A stretch of 26,824 nt of DNA from an uncultured Solobacterium sp. (GTDB lineage: Bacteria > Bacillota_I > Bacilli_A > Erysipelotrichales > Erysipelotrichaceae): the NCBI GenBank assembly GCA_900547815.1, contig URHY01000024.1, forward strand, positions 1-26,824, read 5' to 3'. A program made the translations under genes and the position numbers. Below, piece after piece: positions 1-8,815 of this stretch. The notes beneath the pieces are model-generated. The model did not search any database, was not told where the DNA came from, and was given only the letters and a program-made list of their open reading frames with translations. Every line of letters starts with the position of its first letter. Position 1 is the first letter of the stretch.

Positions 1-20
1 GCACGTATGGTTTGATAAGG

Positions 21-60
21 GGCGGTAGAATTTAAACTCTATCGCCTACTTTCTTTTGTT
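21..60 (+). terminator. Rho-independent terminator of the gene upstream of the window
   Basis: A 9-bp stem (21-29 with 38-46, one G-T pair) around an 8-nt loop is followed by a T-rich tract. One reading frame of the first 15 bases ends in TGA at 13-15, so these could be the last codons of an upstream gene, but too little is present to name it. The hairpin insulates groES from upstream transcription. Confidence 0.75.
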
Positions 61-65
61 AAAAT

Positions 66-92
66 TTAGCAAACTTATTGCATCAGTGCTAA
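66..92. promoter_or_regulatory. CIRCE operator 1 (HrcA binding site), degenerate
   Basis: Arms TTAGCAAAC and CAGTGCTAA are separated by exactly 9 bases, the geometry of the CIRCE consensus TTAGCACTC-N9-GAGTGCTAA. The outer halves of both arms match and the inner bases deviate. The site covers the -35 box and much of the spacer of the groES promoter, so bound HrcA repressor would block RNA polymerase. Known biology: HrcA represses groESL until heat stress. Confidence 0.85.
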
Positions 93-105
93 AAGTGAGT
101 ATAAT
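78..105 (+). promoter_or_regulatory. groESL sigma-A-type promoter
   Basis: TTGCAT (78-83), a 16-base spacer, then a perfect TATAAT (100-105). Transcription should start near 112, at the first base of the second CIRCE copy. The -35 and spacer lie within the first CIRCE copy. Confidence 0.8.
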
Positions 106-110
106 AGTAT

Positions 111-137
111 TTAGCAATTAGAACAACTAAGTGCTAA
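111..137. promoter_or_regulatory. CIRCE operator 2 (HrcA binding site)
   Basis: Arms TTAGCAATT and AAGTGCTAA are separated by 9 bases, a second CIRCE-type inverted repeat 45 bp downstream of the first (centre to centre). It begins at the predicted transcription start and ends just before the groES ribosome site AGGAGG (139-144). It would therefore also lie in the 5' untranslated RNA. Confidence 0.85.
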
Positions 138-152
138 AAGGAGGATGATTTT

Positions 153-413
153 ATGTTACAACCTTTACATGATTATGTTTTATTAAAGAAAGAGAAACAA
201 GAAAAAACTACGGCAAGTGGAATCATTTTGACAAGTGGAAAAGAAAAGTCAAAGCTTGCAGTTGTCGCAAGTATTGGTGCAGATGTTAAAGATGCTGGAT
301 ATGCTTGTGGAGATAAAGTTTTATATAAAGAATATTCAGGAACTACAATGAAGGTTGATGATGAAGAATTTATTGTCATCAAAGATGAAGATATCATTGC
401 AGTAAGTAAGTAG
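153..413 (+). CDS. groES: Co-chaperonin GroES (Hsp10)
   Basis: GroES forms the seven-subunit lid that caps GroEL and closes the folding chamber in the cytoplasm. The protein starts MLQPLHDYVLLKK, the usual GroES first strand. It keeps the mobile loop with the hydrophobic GIIL contact (about residues 23-26) and the GDKVLYKEYSG segment (about 53-63). At 86 residues it is shorter than the usual 94-97, with a trimmed and divergent segment after the mobile loop (ILTSGKEKSKLAVVASIG). The start is set by AGGAGG at 139-144. It lies 13 bases before groEL in the same operon under two CIRCE operators, so HrcA-controlled heat-shock expression is expected. The identification is secure. Confidence 0.97.
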   Translation: MLQPLHDYVLLKKEKQEKTTASGIILTSGKEKSKLAVVASIGADVKDAGYACGDKVLYKEYSGTTMKVDDEEFIVIKDEDIIAVSK

Positions 414-423
414 GAGGTAATGA

Positions 424-2040
<1,617 letters not shown>

Positions 2041-2050
2041 TAGTTGATTG

Positions 2051-2087
2051 AATAGCTAAGGTTTTGATAACTTTAGCTATTTTTTTG
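2051..2087 (+). terminator. groESL operon terminator
   Basis: A 13-bp stem (2051-2063 with 2069-2081, one G-T pair) closes a 5-nt loop and runs into seven T residues. It lies 11 bases after the groEL stop codon. Confidence 0.9.
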
Positions 2088-2157
2088 TGTAAAGAAAGAA
2101 TTTGAAAACGATGTAAAATGTAAACTAAATGTAAAGCTAGTTGTAATAAAATGTAAA
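2088..2157. repeat. Array of TGTAAA direct repeats upstream of the livJ promoter
   Basis: TGTAAA occurs at 2088, 2112, 2119, 2130 and 2152, with the variant TGTAAT at 2142. The last four start 11, 12 and 10 bases apart, about one helical turn. Read on the other strand the unit is TTTACA. Spaced direct repeats of this kind are typical of OmpR/PhoP-family response regulators. The region is AT-rich, so chance is possible, and the regulator is not known. Confidence 0.4.
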
Positions 2158-2163
2158 AAATAC

Positions 2164-2192
2164 TTGAAAACGTTTTCTGCTTGCGCTATTAT
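2164..2192 (+). promoter_or_regulatory. livJ promoter
   Basis: TTGAAA (2164-2169), a 17-base spacer and TATTAT (2187-2192) form a sigma-A-type promoter about 30 bases upstream of the livJ start. The GAGGGAGG ribosome site follows at 2206-2213. Confidence 0.7.
2165..2178. promoter_or_regulatory. cre-like CcpA operator on the livJ -35 box
   Basis: TGAAAACGTTTTCT matches the catabolite-responsive element core TGNAANCGNNNNCA at all but the final base, and its inner 12 bases are a perfect palindrome. It overlies the -35 box, so CcpA bound here would be expected to repress the liv operon in the presence of preferred sugars. A weaker look-alike (TGAAAACGATGTAA) lies at 2103-2116. Confidence 0.6.
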
Positions 2193-2221
2193 ATCTGTAC
2201 AACTCGAGGGAGGTATAGATT

Positions 2222-3394
2222 ATGAAAGGTAAATTATTAAAAACGTTTGCTTCTAGTGCTGTCGCATTAAGCATGTTAGTCGGATGTAGTTCGGGAAGTG
2301 GAACTGCTAGTACAGAATTAAAAGAGGGAGATACAGTCAAAATTGGTTTGAACTATGAATTATCGGGTGCTGTAGCTTCTTATGGTCAAGCGGAGTATAA
2401 AGGGGCTTCTCTTGCGATTAAACAATATAACGCAAATAAGGATTCAAAGTATAAAATTAAAGCTGTTAAAATGGATAATAAAGGAGATGCGAGTGAATCT
2501 ACTAGTGCGGCTACAAAATTGATGACTGAAGATGGTGTAGCATTAGTTGTAGGTCCTGCAACTTCTGGTGCTTCTATCGCAACATATCCAGTAGCGGATC
2601 AAAACCAGGTTCCAGTTATTTCACCATCAGCTACTCAGGTCGATGCAACAATGAATGGAGATTCTCCTTATGAATATGCATTCCGTATTTGTTTTGAAGA
2701 CTCATATCAAGGTAAGGCAATGGCTAAATTTGGATATGAAAATTTAGGAAAGAGAAAAGCTGTAATTATCAATGAAGTTAGTGATTATGGAAAAGGTCTT
2801 ACTAAGGTATTTACACAAAAATTTGAAGATTTGGGTGGAGAAGTTGTAGCTACTGAAAGTTATAATGCTAAAGATACTGACTTTGCAGGTATTATCACGA
2901 AAGTAAAAGATAAAGGGGCAGATGTATTATTCATCGCTGGTTACTATTCAGAAGCTGGATTAATTATTAAACAAGCTCGTGAAGCTGGCATGGATTGCAC
3001 AATTTTAGGTGCTGATGGATTTGAATCAGAAAAATTAGCTGAACTTGCTGGTAGTGAAAATTTAAATAACTGCTACTATTCAACTGCTTATACTACAGTT
3101 AACGCAAGTGATGATTTAACTGCATTTGTAAATGCATATACTGAAGAATATGGAGAAGCTCCAAATATGTTCTCTGCATTAACATATGATGCTACTAACT
3201 TAGGTTTACAAGCTTTAGAAAAAGCTGGTAAAACAGGTGCAGATCTACAAAAGGCTATCGCTGATGCTAAATTTGAAGGCTTGACTGGTTCATTCACATT
3301 TGATAAGACACATTCACCTAAGAAATCTGTATTAGTTGTTAACTTAGTAGATGGTGTTCAAACTGAAGCCGTATCAGTAGATCCAAATAAATAA
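2222..3394 (+). CDS. livJ: Branched-chain amino acid ABC transporter, substrate-binding lipoprotein LivJ
   Basis: This is the extracellular receptor that captures leucine, isoleucine or valine and delivers it to LivHM. The N-terminus is a lipoprotein signal (KGKLLK, a hydrophobic stretch, then lipobox LVGC), so Cys22 should be lipidated and anchored to the membrane. The mature part begins TVKIGLNYELSGAVASYGQ, characteristic of the periplasmic-binding-protein type I family for amino acids, and continues with VVGPATSGASIATYPVADQ and a second lobe (KAVIINEVSDYGKGL). The length of 390 residues is normal. It is first in the liv operon and is followed by a hairpin that probably keeps its level above that of the membrane parts. 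Exact ligand preference cannot be read from sequence. Confidence 0.93.
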   Translation: MKGKLLKTFASSAVALSMLVGCSSGSGTASTELKEGDTVKIGLNYELSGAVASYGQAEYKGASLAIKQYNANKDSKYKIKAVKMDNKGDASESTSAATKLMTEDGVALVVGPATSGASIATYPVADQNQVPVISPSATQVDATMNGDSPYEYAFRICFEDSYQGKAMAKFGYENLGKRKAVIINEVSDYGKGLTKVFTQKFEDLGGEVVATESYNAKDTDFAGIITKVKDKGADVLFIAGYYSEAGLIIKQAREAGMDCTILGADGFESEKLAELAGSENLNNCYYSTAYTTVNASDDLTAFVNAYTEEYGEAPNMFSALTYDATNLGLQALEKAGKTGADLQKAIADAKFEGLTGSFTFDKTHSPKKSVLVVNLVDGVQTEAVSVDPNK

Positions 3395-3404
3395 GTATTT
3401 GTTC

Positions 3405-3429
3405 AGGGGGACAATTCCCCCTCTTTTTT
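3405..3429 (+). terminator. Intra-operon terminator/attenuator between livJ and livH
   Basis: AGGGGG (3405-3410) pairs with CCCCCT (3417-3422) around a 6-nt loop and is followed by CTTTTTTA. No clear new promoter lies before livH, so this is best read as a partial terminator allowing more binding protein than permease. Such hairpins are common after binding-protein genes of ABC operons. Confidence 0.8.
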
Positions 3430-3444
3430 AATAAGGAGGTTAAT

Positions 3445-4323
3445 ATGACAGCTTTTTTACAACAACTAGTCAATGGTCTATCCTTAGGAAGTATTTATGC
3501 CTTGATTGCCTTGGGATATACCATGGTTTATGGAATTATTAAATTGATTAACTTTGCACATGGAGATATCTATATGTTAGGTGCGTATTGTGCATTTCTA
3601 ATCACAACATATTGTGGATTGGGATTTATTCCTGCCCTATTGATTTCAATGGTTTTTTGTGGAGTCGTTGGTGTTTTGATTGAACGCATTGCGTATAAGC
3701 CACTTCGTCATGCGACTCGAATTACCGCATTGATTACAGCAATTGGTGTAAGTTATGTATTGGAGTATGCAACACAATATATTATGGGAAGTGAAGTAAG
3801 AACTTATCCTAAATTATTAACGAGTGCATCTTTTCATTTAGGACCCGTTACGATTACGATGCAACAAGTTTATATTTTTGTGATTACCGTAATTTTAATG
3901 ATTGTTTTGCAATTTATTGTTCAAAAGACAAAAATGGGTCGCGCCATGCGTGCTGTAAGTGTTGACGAAGATGCTGCACGTTTGATGGGAATTGATGTAG
4001 ATAAAACAATTTCTTTTACATTCTTATTAGGATCTGCTTTAGCGGGTGTTGCCGGTGTTCTAGTTGGTATTTACTATAACTCAATCAATCCATTAATGGG
4101 TATGACGCCAGGGTTAAAAGCATTTATTGCCGCTGTATTTGGTGGCATTGGAAGTATTCCAGGAGCCATGATTGGTGGATTGTTTATTGGTATTGCCGAA
4201 ACGATGGTTACCGCATATGGTAGTTCTTTGTATAAGGATGCGATTGTTTACATTATTTTGATTTTGATTTTGATCTTAAAACCAGCTGGTTTATTAGGTA
4301 AAAACGTTAGAGAGAAGGTGTAA
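3445..4323 (+). CDS. livH: Branched-chain amino acid ABC transporter permease LivH
   Basis: LivH is one of two membrane subunits forming the channel for branched-chain amino acids. The 292-residue protein is hydrophobic throughout, with about eight membrane segments, and opens with the family pattern QQLVNGLSLGSIYALIALG. It also has the conserved MVYGIIKLINFAHGD (about 29-43), and near the C-terminus GGIGSIPGAMIGG (about 233-245), where the ATPase-coupling region of LivH/LivM proteins lies. AAGGAGG precedes the ATG. It is followed 3 bases later by livM, so the two are probably translationally coupled. Confidence 0.95.
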   Translation: MTAFLQQLVNGLSLGSIYALIALGYTMVYGIIKLINFAHGDIYMLGAYCAFLITTYCGLGFIPALLISMVFCGVVGVLIERIAYKPLRHATRITALITAIGVSYVLEYATQYIMGSEVRTYPKLLTSASFHLGPVTITMQQVYIFVITVILMIVLQFIVQKTKMGRAMRAVSVDEDAARLMGIDVDKTISFTFLLGSALAGVAGVLVGIYYNSINPLMGMTPGLKAFIAAVFGGIGSIPGAMIGGLFIGIAETMVTAYGSSLYKDAIVYIILILILILKPAGLLGKNVREKV

Positions 4324-4326
4324 GTC

Positions 4327-5283
4327 ATGCGTAAAGAATTATTGAATAAGGCAAATTTTGCCTGGCTTGTACTTTCTGTTGTATCTTTTGTAGTTTTAAC
4401 GATTTTAATGAAAGCTGGAATTATTGGATCTTATTATTCAATTACTTTATATAATATTTTTATTAATATTATTCTAGCTGTTTCGTTAAATTTAGTTATT
4501 GGTGTATGTGGTCAGTTCTCATTAGGACATGCTGGATTTATGTGTATTGGAGCATATTGTGCTGGTATTATGGTTAAAATGATGCCAAATATGACAGGAC
4601 TAGTGATTGGCGTATTGATTGGTTTTGTTCTTTCAACCATTGTAGCTTTGATTGTTTCTATTCCAACATTACGTTTAAAAGGGGATTATTTGGCTATTGC
4701 AACTTTGGGATTTGCAGAAATTGTTCGTATCCTAGTACAGAATATGGAAATCACAAATGGAGCAGCCGGACTAAATGGAATTCCAAAATTAACTACATTT
4801 CCATTGTTGTTTGTGTGTGCTGTTATTTCAATTTTAGTTGTTTGTAACTTTACACATTCTGCTCCTGGACGAGCTTGTTTATCGATTCGTGAAGATGAGA
4901 TTGCTAGTGAGGCAATGGGCATCAATACCACGAAATATAAAGTTATTGCCTTTGTGATTGGTGCGTTATTAGCTTCTTTAGCTGGAGCATTGTTTGCTTG
5001 TAACTTCTATGTTATTAAGCCAGATCAATTTACATTTAATAAATCAATCGATATCTTAGTTATGGTCGTATTTGGTGGTATGGGTTCTATGACATCAAGT
5101 GTCTTGGCAGCTGTTGCGATTGGTATTATCAATGTTGTTTTGGCAAACTTTTCAGAAATTCGAATGATTATTTATGGCTTGGCATTGGTTGGAATCATGA
5201 TCTTTAAGCCAACGGGAATTTTAGGCACAAAAGAATTGTCATTTAAGAAATTATTTGATAAGCGAAAGGAGAAATCTGCATGA
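4327..5283 (+). CDS. livM: Branched-chain amino acid ABC transporter permease LivM
   Basis: LivM is the second membrane subunit and partner of LivH. The 318-residue hydrophobic protein contains the family hallmarks [19 protein letters not shown] (about 54-72) and [18 protein letters not shown] (about 115-132), and GGMGSMTSS near the C-terminus, parallel to the GGIGSIPG segment of LivH. It starts 4 bases after the livH stop, and its TGA stop overlaps the livG ATG (ATGA at 5280-5283), a sign of coupled translation. Confidence 0.95.
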   Translation: MRKELLNKANFAWLVLSVVSFVVLTILMKAGIIGSYYSITLYNIFINIILAVSLNLVIGVCGQFSLGHAGFMCIGAYCAGIMVKMMPNMTGLVIGVLIGFVLSTIVALIVSIPTLRLKGDYLAIATLGFAEIVRILVQNMEITNGAAGLNGIPKLTTFPLLFVCAVISILVVCNFTHSAPGRACLSIREDEIASEAMGINTTKYKVIAFVIGALLASLAGALFACNFYVIKPDQFTFNKSIDILVMVVFGGMGSMTSSVLAAVAIGIINVVLANFSEIRMIIYGLALVGIMIFKPTGILGTKELSFKKLFDKRKEKSA

Positions 5284-6059
5284 AAACAATTTTAAATGTA
5301 AAAAATTTGACAAAGAATTTCGGTGGTCTTTGTGCAGTTTCTAATGTGTCTATGACAATCAATGAGGGAGAGCTTATTGGTTTGATTGGTCCAAATGGTG
5401 CTGGTAAAACAACATTATTCAACTTGTTGACAGGGGTCTATGAACCAAGTAGTGGTTTGATTGAGTTGATGGATCAAGATAAGAGTATTCAGATTGGTGG
5501 ATTGAAGCCTTATAAAATCACAAACTTAGGTGTTGCACGTACATTTCAGAATATTCGTTTATTTAAATCGATGACAGTATTAGAAAATGTTAAGGTTGCG
5601 ATGCATAAAAATATTCGTTATGGAAGTTTAGCTGCGATTTTGCGTTTGCCTTCGTATTATAAAGAAGAGAAATGGGTCGAAGAAAAGGCAGAAGAGCTTT
5701 TAAAAGAAGTTGGATTATATTCTTTAAGAAATGAATTGGCGACAAATCTTCCTTATGGTAAACAACGTCGATTGGAGATTGCTCGTGCTTTGGCAATTCA
5801 GCCCAAAATTTTATATTTGGATGAGCCGGCTGCTGGTATGAATCCGCAGGAAACAAAAGAGTTAACAGAATTGATTGATCATATTCGAGAGAAATATAAA
5901 TTAACTGTAATCCTGATTGAACATGATATGTCTTTGGTTATGAAGATTTGCGAGCGTATTTATGTTTTGAACTATGGTAAAATGATAGCGAATGGTACGC
6001 CTGAAGAAATCAAACAAAATGAGTTTGTAGTTAAGGCATATTTAGGAGAGGAGATCTAG
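5280..6059 (+). CDS. livG: Branched-chain amino acid ABC transporter ATP-binding protein LivG
   Basis: LivG is one of two cytoplasmic ATPases that power LivHM. Walker A is GPNGAGKT (37-44), the signature helix reads [15 protein letters not shown] (from about 157), and Walker B is ILYLDEP (about 177-183). The degenerate signature LPYGKQ instead of LSGGQ is normal for LivG. The long insert between Walker A and the signature ([16 protein letters not shown] and neighbours) and the C-terminal segment [10 protein letters not shown] are also LivG features. The start overlaps the livM stop by 4 bases, with an AAGGAGA ribosome site inside livM. Confidence 0.95.
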   Translation: MKTILNVKNLTKNFGGLCAVSNVSMTINEGELIGLIGPNGAGKTTLFNLLTGVYEPSSGLIELMDQDKSIQIGGLKPYKITNLGVARTFQNIRLFKSMTVLENVKVAMHKNIRYGSLAAILRLPSYYKEEKWVEEKAEELLKEVGLYSLRNELATNLPYGKQRRLEIARALAIQPKILYLDEPAAGMNPQETKELTELIDHIREKYKLTVILIEHDMSLVMKICERIYVLNYGKMIANGTPEEIKQNEFVVKAYLGEEI

Positions 6060-6060
6060 T

Positions 6061-6771
6061 ATGGCAATGTTAGAAATCAAAGATCTTCATGTGCATTATG
6101 GTGTTATTGAAGCTTTAAAAGGCATTAGTTTAGAAGTGAATGAAGGTGAAATTGTCGCGTTGATTGGTGCCAATGGAGCTGGAAAAACGACGATGATGCA
6201 GTCAATTAGTGGCATTGTTAAAAAGTCGGGTGGAGAAATCAACTTTTTAAATGAATCAATTATGAAGGCCAATCCGAAAAATATTGTTGAGATGGGTTTA
6301 ACGCAAGTGCCGGAAGGTCGTCGTATCTTTACGGGTATGAGTGTGTATGAAAATTTGATGATGGGTGCTTTTTTAAGAAAAGATAAAGACGGAATCAAGC
6401 GTGATTATGAAAAGGTCTGTGAACAGTTTCCAATCTTAAAAGAGCGTATGAATCAGGATGCTTCTACTTTATCTGGTGGTGAGCAACAAATGTTAGCAAT
6501 GGGACGTGCTTTAATGGCTAAGCCTAAATTGTTACTTTTGGATGAGCCAAGCATGGGGCTTGCTCCTATTTTGGTTAAGGAAATCTTTAATATTATTGAA
6601 GAAATCAATAAGTCGGGAACAACGGTTTTATTGGTAGAACAAAACGCAAAGATGGCTTTGTCAATTGCGCATCGTGCCTATGTTTTAGAGACGGGTAAAG
6701 TTGTAATGTCAGGTACAGGTGAAGAGCTTGCCAAGAGTCCGGATGTTCAAAAGGCATATCTAGGAGGATAA
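6061..6771 (+). CDS. livF: Branched-chain amino acid ABC transporter ATP-binding protein LivF
   Basis: LivF is the second ATPase of the transporter. Walker A is GANGAGKT (36-43), the signature is LSGGEQQ (from about 137), and Walker B is LLLLDEPSMGLAP (about 158-170). The motif VPEGRRIFTGMSVYENL just upstream of the signature is diagnostic of the LivF subgroup. At 236 residues the length is typical. It starts one base after the livG stop, using the AGGAGAGGAG run at the end of livG as ribosome site. Confidence 0.95.
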   Translation: MAMLEIKDLHVHYGVIEALKGISLEVNEGEIVALIGANGAGKTTMMQSISGIVKKSGGEINFLNESIMKANPKNIVEMGLTQVPEGRRIFTGMSVYENLMMGAFLRKDKDGIKRDYEKVCEQFPILKERMNQDASTLSGGEQQMLAMGRALMAKPKLLLLDEPSMGLAPILVKEIFNIIEEINKSGTTVLLVEQNAKMALSIAHRAYVLETGKVVMSGTGEELAKSPDVQKAYLGG

Positions 6772-6775
6772 TAAG

Positions 6776-7426
6776 ATGTTTAAAGTTAAGGATTATATGA
6801 CAAAAAATGTTATATGTGCTGAACCAGATGCAACGATTTCACAAATCATTGATTTGATGAAGGAAAAGGGAATTCACCGTGTTCCAGTTGTTGAAAAAGG
6901 TCAACTTGTTGGATTGATTACTGAGGGTATGATTTCAAATTCGGGTACAACGAATGCGACAAGCTTAAGCATATATGAATTGAATTATTTATTGTCAAAA
7001 ACAACTGTAAGTACTGTGATGGTAAAAAAAGTCATTTCCGTGGATGAGAATGAATTGATGGAATATGCGACACAGAAAATGTTGAAAAACAATATTGGAT
7101 GTTTGCCGGTAGTCAATGCATCGGGTGAAGTTACGGGTATTGTAACGCAAAATGATGTATTTAAATGTTTCTTGAATGTTCTTGGATGGGATGAAGTGGG
7201 TTCAAGAATTACGGTTGCCGTCAAAGATGAGATTGGTGCCATTGGTAAGTTGTCGGAAATCTTTGTTGAAAACAAAGTGAATATCAATCATATTGGTGTG
7301 TATTCTTTTGAAGATGGAATTGCCAATCTAGTTATTCGTTGTGATACAACAGATCCGGATGATTTGCAGGCAGATCTAGAGCGCAAGGGCTATAAAGTGT
7401 TAGAGTGTTTTGTTCGTGATAAATAG
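6776..7426 (+). CDS. CBS-pair and ACT domain protein (AcuB-like), putative regulator of the liv system
   Basis: This soluble 216-residue protein has two CBS motifs and a C-terminal ACT domain. CBS1 spans about 1-60 (MTKNVICAEPDATISQI, then HRVPVVEKGQLVGLIT); CBS2 spans about 75-138 (VKKVISVDENELMEYATQKM, then IGCLPVVNASGEVTGIVTQ); the ACT domain begins near ITVAVKDEIGAIGKLSEIF (about 144). CBS pairs usually bind adenine nucleotides and ACT domains usually bind amino acids. It follows livF by 4 bases with its own AGGAGG, as the last gene of the liv operon. I infer that it senses a branched-chain amino acid and adenylate status. Similar proteins are often annotated AcuB; no acetoin genes are present here, so that name would mislead. 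Confidence 0.85.
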   Translation: MFKVKDYMTKNVICAEPDATISQIIDLMKEKGIHRVPVVEKGQLVGLITEGMISNSGTTNATSLSIYELNYLLSKTTVSTVMVKKVISVDENELMEYATQKMLKNNIGCLPVVNASGEVTGIVTQNDVFKCFLNVLGWDEVGSRITVAVKDEIGAIGKLSEIFVENKVNINHIGVYSFEDGIANLVIRCDTTDPDDLQADLERKGYKVLECFVRDK

Positions 7427-7430
7427 AGAA

Positions 7431-7459
7431 AAGGTCTAATTCACATGAATTAGGCCTTT
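7431..7459. terminator. Bidirectional terminator shared by the liv operon and the serine dehydratase gene
   Basis: A 12-bp stem (7431-7442 with 7447-7458, one G-T pair) closes a 4-nt loop. It is followed by a short T run on the plus strand and by TTTTCTCTATTT on the minus strand. The stop codon of the convergent serine dehydratase gene lies at the edge of the stem. Confidence 0.75.
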
Positions 7460-8666
7460 ATGCATTTTCTGGTACAACAACGGCTAGTCCGCCTAGTGCA
7501 CTTTCTTTTAATTCAATTGGAAGTTTCTTTCCTGTTAGATTCATGGTTTGAACGACCATATCAAAGCTTACACGATTCTTTTTCACATTGCGTAAATATT
7601 TGGCAAGTCTTGCGGCATCCACACTTCTTTGTGCAGCTACGGCATTTCTTTCAATACAAGGAATCATGACGTATCCGCCAACTGGATCGCATGTAAGTCC
7701 TAGATGGTGTTCTAATCCAATTTCTGCAGCACATTCAATTTGTTCATTATTTTGAAGCTGGCAATAAGCTACAAAGGCAGCACCCATTGAGCAGGCAGCA
7801 CCAACTTCGGCCTGACATCCGGCTTTAGCTCCTGAAATGGTTGCGTTTGTTTGAATTAGATTTCCAATCAATCCGGCAACTTTTAAACCTTGAATAAGTG
7901 TCTTTTTAGGATATTTTTGATCATGATAGAAATGATATACAAGACTCGGTAATACACCGCAACTACCCATTGTTGGAGCAGTTACGACAATGCCTCCACT
8001 AGCGTTTTGTTCGTTGGCTGCATAGGCATAGCTACTTAGTAATAAACTGTTTTTGTCTTGGATATCACTACAACTTTGTGCTGATTGGTATAATGCGTGG
8101 GCTACACGATCGATTTTTAAACTTCCAGGCAATACTCCAGTCTTTTTTAATCCAGTATTTACTGTTTTTAACATTTGTTTGAAGATTTGATTCATGTAAG
8201 AATCAAATTCAGTACCTTCTACTTCATCGATATATTGATCTAAACGTAAATGTCGTTCATTGCAATAGACTTGAATATCATCCATTTTTGTATGTGGATA
8301 AATTTCAGGGTCGACATTGCCTTTTTTTCCATCGATTTCAATTTTACCGCCACCAATTGAAACGAAAGTGTGTTGTGCAATTTTAGTATCATCATTAAAA
8401 ACTTCGATAATCATCGTGTTTGGGTGTTCAACTTCTTTTTTTAAATCAAAGATGATTTCACATTTGTTAGCACCCAATGTTTTTAGGATGATTTTATCTG
8501 TAAGATGTCCTTTTCCTGTAAGTGCTAAAGAACCAAATAGGGTAATTTTGAAGTGCGAGGCATCTGGATAGTGCTTATTAATATACTTAGAAGCCATCAT
8601 TGGACCAAATGTATGTGAACTACTAGGTCCGGGTCCGATTTTATAAATTGTTTTAATACTTTGCAT
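7458..8666 (-). CDS. sdaA: L-serine dehydratase (L-serine ammonia-lyase), iron-sulfur dependent, one-chain type
   Basis: The enzyme deaminates L-serine to pyruvate and ammonia using a [4Fe-4S] cluster. The beta part comes first (IGPGPSSSHTFGPM at 10-23) and the alpha part second (SGGIVVTAPTMGSCGVLPS at 223-241). The cluster cysteines expected from the Legionella enzyme are present as C284 (GCQAEVGAACSMG), C326 and C337 (LTCDPVGGYVMIPCIERNA), with the family spacing of 42 and 11 residues. At 402 residues it is shorter than E. coli SdaA (about 454) and ends PENA, without the C-terminal cysteine tail reported as an extra cluster ligand in the Legionella enzyme. AGAAAGGA precedes the ATG. It is a single gene facing away from the acetyltransferase gene. 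Confidence 0.9.
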   Translation of the reverse strand: MQSIKTIYKIGPGPSSSHTFGPMMASKYINKHYPDASHFKITLFGSLALTGKGHLTDKIILKTLGANKCEIIFDLKKEVEHPNTMIIEVFNDDTKIAQHTFVSIGGGKIEIDGKKGNVDPEIYPHTKMDDIQVYCNERHLRLDQYIDEVEGTEFDSYMNQIFKQMLKTVNTGLKKTGVLPGSLKIDRVAHALYQSAQSCSDIQDKNSLLLSSYAYAANEQNASGGIVVTAPTMGSCGVLPSLVYHFYHDQKYPKKTLIQGLKVAGLIGNLIQTNATISGAKAGCQAEVGAACSMGAAFVAYCQLQNNEQIECAAEIGLEHHLGLTCDPVGGYVMIPCIERNAVAAQRSVDAARLAKYLRNVKKNRVSFDMVVQTMNLTGKKLPIELKESALGGLAVVVPENA

Positions 8667-8694
8667 GTTATTTTCCTTTCTGGAATCTTTATAT

Positions 8695-8700
8695 ATTATA
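8695..8700 (-). promoter_or_regulatory. Probable -10 box of the serine dehydratase gene
   Basis: The minus strand carries a perfect TATAAT here, 29 bases from the start codon at 8666. No good -35 hexamer is visible 16-18 bases further upstream (8718-8724 region), so the assignment is tentative in this AT-rich stretch. Confidence 0.4.
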
Positions 8701-8735
8701 TTGTATTTTACAAAAAAGTGATATTAAAAATTTAT

Positions 8736-8753
8736 ATATTTATTAATAAATAT
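8736..8753. repeat. 18-bp perfect AT palindrome between divergent genes
   Basis: ATATTTATTAATAAATAT is its own reverse complement. It lies between the serine dehydratase and acetyltransferase start regions and ends at the possible -35 of the latter (TTAAGG at 8753-8758; TATAAA at 8775-8780). It could be an operator or simply low-complexity DNA. Confidence 0.35.
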
Positions 8754-8815
8754 TAAGGTTTATTTGTGCTAAAATATAAACTGCTTATAAGAGCGTGATA
8801 AGGGGATATGTTGAT

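Noticed and set aside
2103..2116. Second cre-like site upstream of livJ
   Set aside because: TGAAAACGATGTAA matches only the left half of the consensus well and lies far from the promoter; it is mentioned but not called.
2137..2340. Minus-strand frame of 67 codons covering the livJ promoter and signal peptide
   Set aside because: It overlaps the regulatory region and the livJ start, and its translation is low complexity and unlike any family.
8795..8815. GTG start extending the acetyltransferase by seven residues
   Set aside because: No ribosome site precedes the GTG, while AAGGGGA is well placed for the ATG at 8816.
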